Assembly (NCBI GenBank): GCA_964346495.1
Contig: CAYFUW010000020.1
Coordinates: 1-27,470 of the forward strand
DNA length: 27,470 bases
Source: JBGZFC01 sp964346495
GTDB taxonomy: Bacteria; Bacteroidota; Bacteroidia; Bacteroidales; Dysgonomonadaceae
Direction: 5' to 3'
Position 1 is the stretch's first letter, and the number at the start of each line of letters is the position of its first letter. Below the pieces are notes generated by a model that was not told the DNA's origin, did not search any database, and saw only the letters and a program-made list of their open reading frames with translations. Positions 23,317-27,470 of this stretch are shown one piece after another. The translations under genes were made by a program, and so were the position numbers.

Positions 23317-23805
23317 ATGAAGTATGTAAACTTTTACCTGACTGTAATCGTTTTGCTGATTTTTACTTCCGGTTCTACCACGAAGAAAGATGCTTCCGTT
23401 GGATATTATCCGGGCGAACAGCTGCCAAATTTTACTTTCAGTAGTAATGAAAATCAATTTGATTTGGACGATTACAAAGGGAAAAAAGTGGTGTTGAATT
23501 TTTGGGCTGCATACGATGCGGCTTCGAGAGCGAAAAACGTACAGTTACACAACTTTTTGAAGGAAAATTATCCTGATGTAACATTGGTGTCCATCTCTTT
23601 AGATGAAAACCAAAACGTTTTCGAAAAAACTCTTCAACTTGATAATATTGAGTTAGAAAACCAATTTTGTGAAGTGAAGGGCACTCAATCAGAGATTTAT
23701 AAAAACTTCAGATTGAAAGGAGAATTCAAAAGCTACTTATTGGATGAAAACGGAGTGATAACTGCTTTAGAGTTAACACCCGAAAAGTTACAAAATCTGC
23801 TTTAA
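23317..23805 (+). CDS. TlpA-like thioredoxin-fold protein without CxxC
   Basis: From the ATG at 23317 the protein has 162 residues. It has a signal-like N-terminus (FYLTVIVLLIFTSG), the family entry GEQLPNFTFSS, DLDDYKGKKVVLNFWA, and strands such as VTLVSISLDEN and SYLLDENGVITALEL. Where the active-site WCxxC should lie it reads WAAYDAAS (63-70), so both catalytic cysteines are absent. The lipobox also looks altered: TSGS at 17-20 where TSGC would be expected, one codon change (TCT for TGT). It is therefore probably not a thiol oxidoreductase and may not be lipidated. A binding or structural role is possible. Confidence 0.8.
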   Translation: MKYVNFYLTVIVLLIFTSGSTTKKDASVGYYPGEQLPNFTFSSNENQFDLDDYKGKKVVLNFWAAYDAASRAKNVQLHNFLKENYPDVTLVSISLDENQNVFEKTLQLDNIELENQFCEVKGTQSEIYKNFRLKGEFKSYLLDENGVITALELTPEKLQNLL

Positions 23806-23820
23806 GCAGATATAATTTCA

Positions 23821-23868
23821 AAACCACCTTATATTCAGAACAGATGTTCGATATATGGTGGTTTTTTT
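23821..23868 (+). terminator. Intrinsic terminator after the thioredoxin-fold gene
   Basis: CCACCTTATAT and ATATATGGTGG pair with one mismatch around a 16-base loop, followed by a seven-base T run. Confidence 0.85.
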
Positions 23869-23961
23869 ATTTAAATAAACCCGGAAAAACAACCTTAAAT
23901 TTCAAAAAAAAATTGCAATTAACGTAAATCGAGTTAAATCATCAATTTTCAAACGAAAGAA

Positions 23962-23992
23962 TATTGTTTATTTTATATTATTATTAACTTTG
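23962..23992 (+). promoter_or_regulatory. Promoter of the C25 protease gene
   Basis: TAACTTTG (23985-23992) matches TAnnTTTG. An ATTG lies 18 bases upstream, close to the -33 TTTG at consensus distance. The leader to the ATG is about 140 bases. Confidence 0.5.
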
Positions 23993-24132
23993 CATTTCAT
24001 ATTTTGGATAGTTTGTTGTGTTGTGACTGCATTGTGTTATTATTTTTAATTGAAATGTAGAATTATATGACATAATAAATCTCGCATAACAACAAACTAT
24101 AAATCATTTCTATAATTTAATATATTAATTTA

Positions 24133-27100
24133 ATGAGAAAAATTTCTTTAACTTTCCTGATTATTGCTCTGTTTGTGGGCAATATGTTTGCATCAACTCA
24201 AAAATGGGTTGGTTTTGGCAATGCGTCGCCATCTAAACCGGTGGTTACGTTAGTGTCGGGAACTGATAACCAATCGGTTATTAAGTTTACCGTGAACGGT
24301 TTTTTTACCGAGAATGTTGCTACTCCCAAAGGAGAAGCGGTTTTGATAAGCGTGCCTGGTGCTGCTGCTACGCTTGAAAAAGGTAGTCCTCAGTTACCTT
24401 ATGTTACTACTTCGTTGATGATTCCCGACAAAGCCAACATGGTTGTTAAGGTTTTGTCTTCTGAGTACACAGATTATGAAAATATTTTGGTAGCACCTTC
24501 AAAAGGTGATCTTAAACGCGATGTTACACCATCGTCTATTCCTTACACCTATGGTGACCAATATCAAAAAGATGAATTTTTCCCTGCAACACAAGCTCTC
24601 ATGCAAGAGCCATTTATCTTTAGAGATGTTCGCGGTCAAGTTTTGACTATTCAACCATTTGTTTACAACGCAGCAACAAAAACTTTGCGTGTATATCATG
24701 AGATGACTGTAGAAGTGAAAGCTGACGGTGTGAACTACACTAATGCTAAAGTAGCAGGTGCTACTGAGAGAGTTGATGCTGAGTTTATGAACATGTACAA
24801 AGACTTGTTTATTAACTACAATAACAACTTTGCAAAATATGAGCCTATCGTTGAATATGGAAAAATGTTAGTTATTAGTCATGCTCAATTTATCGATGCA
24901 ATGGCTCCTTTCGTAGAGTGGAAAAACAGTATTGGTTATGAAACAGAGTTGGTTAACTTGAATGAAGTTGGTACAACTGCTACCCAAATCCAACAATACT
25001 TGAAAACTTATTATGAAACAAACAACAATGCGTTCGTACTTTTCGTAGGTGATAGCCAACACATACCGCCTATGGTTGGAAGTTATGGACATTCTGATAT
25101 TAAATATGCATATATTACAGGAAACGACCGCTATCCTGAATTTTTGGTAGGACGCTTCTCTGTAGAAACAGTTGCTCACGTTGAAACTATGGTAAACCGT
25201 ACTATTGAGTACGAAAAAAATCCTAATACAGATACCGATTGGTTCTCAAAAGGTGTAGGTATTGCTTCTCAAGAAGGTCCCGGTGATAATGGTGAGTACG
25301 ATTATCAACACATGAGAAATATCAGAACCAAACTAATGGATTTTACATATACAGCAGTTTCTGAACTTTATGAAGGTTCTCAAGGTGGAGTAGATGCCCC
25401 CGGATGGCCTACTGCAGCTATGGTTTCTAATGATGTAAATAGTGGTGTTACTATCATGAACTATTGTGGACATGGTTCTACTACTTCATGGGGCACAACA
25501 GGCTTTTCAAACACTCATATCAATCAACTAACAAACAATCATAAATGGCCCTTTATCTGGTCTGTTGCTTGTGTTAACGGCGAGTTTGTAGGTAAGACTT
25601 GCTTTGCTGAAGCTTGGACACGTGCTTCTAATGCAAATGGACCAACTGGTGCTCTTGCCACTCTAATGGCTACTATTAACCAGGCATGGAATCAACCAAT
25701 GCATGCTCAAGACGAAATGGTTGATGTTTTGACAGAGTCTTATGAAAATAACATTAAACGTACATTTGCCGGATTGTCAAATAGTGGTGTAATGAAAATG
25801 CTTGAGAAATATCCTACTGGCCTTGGACCTGAAACTGCTGAGACTTGGGTTGTTTTTGGTGACCCATCTGTAATGGTACGTACAGCAATGCCTGCACAGT
25901 TGCAAGCTACACACCCGGATGTTATTTTTATCGGTTTAGATCAACCATTTGTGGTTAATACTACAGTTAACGGAGCCAGAGCCACTCTTTCAAGAGATGG
26001 CGAATTATTGGCAACAGGTGTGGTTGAAAATGGTGAGGTTGCTTTAGACTTTGACCCTGTTACATCACCTGATCCTATTACTCTTACAGTTACAGGTTTT
26101 AATCATATCCCATATATAACTGAGATAACACCTAGTGCTGCTGAAGGTGCATACTTGGTAATGCCTACAGAAGGCGGAGTTACTCTTGACGGAGACGGAA
26201 TTTTGGCTTATAATGAAAATACAGGTTTATCTCTTAAACTAAAAAATATTGGTCAAGATGCAACATCCGGTAATGTAACTGTAAAAATAGTAACAACTAA
26301 TCCGAAAGTAACTATTAATACAGCAACAATTACAACAACAAGTCCAGTTGGTGTAGATCAAACAGTTACTGTTTCAGGATTTAGTTTAACTACATCTAAA
26401 GATGTCGAAAATGATGAAGTTATTGAATTCACATTTACAGCTTCAGATAATGCTAAAACAACATGGGAAGGTAAATTCTCTCTTGTTGCTAAAAAACCTG
26501 TTATTGAATATACCAGTCATAATTGGGAAGGATCTTTTGCAGCAAATTCTGAACAAGAAATAACAGTAAACTTCAAAAATAATGGAGGTTTTGCAATATC
26601 TAACGCATCGGTAGCATTAACTACAACTACTCCTAATGTTACTATTACAAATGTTTCTAACTCTCTTGGAAACATGGCTGTTGACGGAATAGCATCGGCT
26701 AAATTCAAAATTGAATTTGGTGATGTTGCTGTAGATCAACCAATACCGTTCAAAGCAACAGTTACTGGCGATGCAGGAGCATACACTTCAGAATCTGAAT
26801 TTAACTTGGCTAACGAATGTGATTTGACTTTCAAATTGAAAGATGGATATACTGATGGTTGGAACGGTGCAGCATTGACGGTATCATTCAATGATGGTTC
26901 AGCTCCTGTTACTATGACGGTGGAACAAGGACAAACTGCTTTTGAGCAAGTTCTGACTGTTGGATCGGGTACTGAAGTAACATTAACATGGAAAAAAGGT
27001 AGCTATGATGCTGAGTGTAGCTTCATAATCACTGATTCATACGGAAATGTTATTTATGAACACAAACAAGGAAACGGAAGTGCTTTGATTAATGGAGTTA

Positions 27101-27381
27101 TATATACATTTATAAATAACTGTATGCCGACAGGTATCAACGATGTAGTAGGTGGTGTTACAGGATTAAGAGTCTATCCAAACCCTGCAACAGAAGTACT
27201 AAACGTACAAGCTGAAAACATAAAAGATGTAGTTATGTATAACTCACTTGGTCAAGCAGTAAAAGTTGGAATGGTTAACAATCAAATCAACGTTTCTACC
27301 TTGAGTAATGGAGTTTACTACCTGGTAGTTGTATCTAACGATAGTAAACGTTCAGTTGAGAAAATTGTAATTGCAAAATAA
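24133..27381 (+). CDS. Gingipain-like C25 cysteine protease with T9SS sorting domain
   Basis: The 1082-residue protein has a signal peptide (LTFLIIALFVGNMFAS), a propeptide (about 22-235), a C25 catalytic domain (about 240-590) and a C25-type Ig-like domain (about 590-665). These are followed by two CARDB-like beta domains (about 690-890), a domain with DGYTDGWNGAALTVSFNDG bounded by C896 and C997, and a type A T9SS domain (about 1011-1082, LRVYPNPATEVLNV to KIVIAK). The catalytic pair is H447 (YCGHGS) and C480 (SVACVNGEF), the same contexts as in gingipain R. It should be secreted by the T9SS and anchored or released at the surface. Whether it shares the Arg or Lys preference cannot be read here. 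The gene is single, with its own promoter. Confidence 0.93.
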   Translation: MRKISLTFLIIALFVGNMFASTQKWVGFGNASPSKPVVTLVSGTDNQSVIKFTVNGFFTENVATPKGEAVLISVPGAAATLEKGSPQLPYVTTSLMIPDKANMVVKVLSSEYTDYENILVAPSKGDLKRDVTPSSIPYTYGDQYQKDEFFPATQALMQEPFIFRDVRGQVLTIQPFVYNAATKTLRVYHEMTVEVKADGVNYTNAKVAGATERVDAEFMNMYKDLFINYNNNFAKYEPIVEYGKMLVISHAQFIDAMAPFVEWKNSIGYETELVNLNEVGTTATQIQQYLKTYYETNNNAFVLFVGDSQHIPPMVGSYGHSDIKYAYITGNDRYPEFLVGRFSVETVAHVETMVNRTIEYEKNPNTDTDWFSKGVGIASQEGPGDNGEYDYQHMRNIRTKLMDFTYTAVSELYEGSQGGVDAPGWPTAAMVSNDVNSGVTIMNYCGHGSTTSWGTTGFSNTHINQLTNNHKWPFIWSVACVNGEFVGKTCFAEAWTRASNANGPTGALATLMATINQAWNQPMHAQDEMVDVLTESYENNIKRTFAGLSNSGVMKMLEKYPTGLGPETAETWVVFGDPSVMVRTAMPAQLQATHPDVIFIGLDQPFVVNTTVNGARATLSRDGELLATGVVENGEVALDFDPVTSPDPITLTVTGFNHIPYITEITPSAAEGAYLVMPTEGGVTLDGDGILAYNENTGLSLKLKNIGQDATSGNVTVKIVTTNPKVTINTATITTTSPVGVDQTVTVSGFSLTTSKDVENDEVIEFTFTASDNAKTTWEGKFSLVAKKPVIEYTSHNWEGSFAANSEQEITVNFKNNGGFAISNASVALTTTTPNVTITNVSNSLGNMAVDGIASAKFKIEFGDVAVDQPIPFKATVTGDAGAYTSESEFNLANECDLTFKLKDGYTDGWNGAALTVSFNDGSAPVTMTVEQGQTAFEQVLTVGSGTEVTLTWKKGSYDAECSFIITDSYGNVIYEHKQGNGSALINGVIYTFINNCMPTGINDVVGGVTGLRVYPNPATEVLNVQAENIKDVVMYNSLGQAVKVGMVNNQINVSTLSNGVYYLVVVSNDSKRSVEKIVIAK

Positions 27382-27445
27382 GCATTTTTTTTTAATCTTT
27401 TTTTTAAGATAAAACTTTAGGTTCAAGATAACTTTAGAAAAGAAT

Positions 27446-27453
27446 TATCTTTG
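27446..27453 (+). promoter_or_regulatory. -7 box for a gene beyond the window
   Basis: TATCTTTG matches TAnnTTTG close to the right edge, suggesting that a plus-strand gene begins just outside. No -33 element is clear. Confidence 0.3.
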
Positions 27454-27470
27454 TAAGTTATTTTGTATCA

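Larger units (their letters stand above)
23806..24132. other. Intergenic region before the C25 protease gene
   Basis: It holds a terminator (23821-23868), a promoter (23962-23992) and a long AT-rich leader of about 130 bases before the protease ATG. No gene is seen. Confidence 0.5.

Noticed and set aside
27380..27415. Terminator after the C25 protease gene
   Set aside because: There are two T-runs but only very short stems; no convincing hairpin.

Overview
The window looks like a chromosomal segment of a Bacteroidota bacterium, probably Bacteroidales. The DNA is AT-rich. Start codons are preceded by A-rich leaders rather than Shine-Dalgarno sites, and several promoters carry the Bacteroides-type -7 box TAnnTTTG. 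Two proteins end in type IX secretion (T9SS) sorting domains, and DUF5106, head-GIN (DUF2807) and YtrA-type GntR proteins are typical of the phylum. No rRNA, tRNA or CRISPR array was seen.

Layout. 1-3351 (minus): a secreted leucine-rich-repeat protein whose start codon seems lost, then a murein-peptide pair (L-Ala-D/L-Glu epimerase and an SH3/NlpC-P60 hydrolase). 3352-3756 is non-coding and holds a REP-like repeat. 3757-7343 (plus): protein-L-isoaspartate methyltransferase with an N-terminal extension, a TonB-dependent receptor, and a SatP/YaaH acetate-succinate transporter ending in a strong terminator. 7344-8069 is non-coding and holds a dense run of hairpins plus the promoter and likely operator of the next operon.

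8070-19321 (plus) is the main transport block. It starts with an ABC ATPase, a membrane protein and a YtrA-like GntR regulator. A MacAB/TolC-type tripartite system follows (ATPase, two FtsX/MacB permeases, membrane fusion protein, TolC-like channel). A 0.54-kb element with long terminal inverted repeats and an antisense DUF559 endonuclease gene sits between the fusion-protein and channel genes. The block ends with an erythromycin-esterase homologue (frameshifted at an A8 run) and a head-GIN lipoprotein (in-frame stop), followed by a bidirectional terminator. The MacB ATPase and esterase genes share a promoter-like signature (GTAAC-N18-GTCTAA), which suggests one ECF-sigma regulon for efflux and the esterase.

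19491-21989 (minus): dnaX followed by an M15 peptidase lipoprotein. 22136-23805 (plus): a DUF5106/thioredoxin lipoprotein and a thioredoxin-fold protein lacking its catalytic cysteines. 24133-27381 (plus): a large gingipain-like C25 protease with a T9SS signal.

The least explained structure is a set of degenerate period-7 arrays (three sequence flavours, plus one period-8 array). They start at or inside the stop codons of most genes of the efflux block and of the LRR gene. Reverse-oriented copies abut the starts of the following genes. With the DUF559 element and the hairpin run, these are the best candidates for something undescribed.
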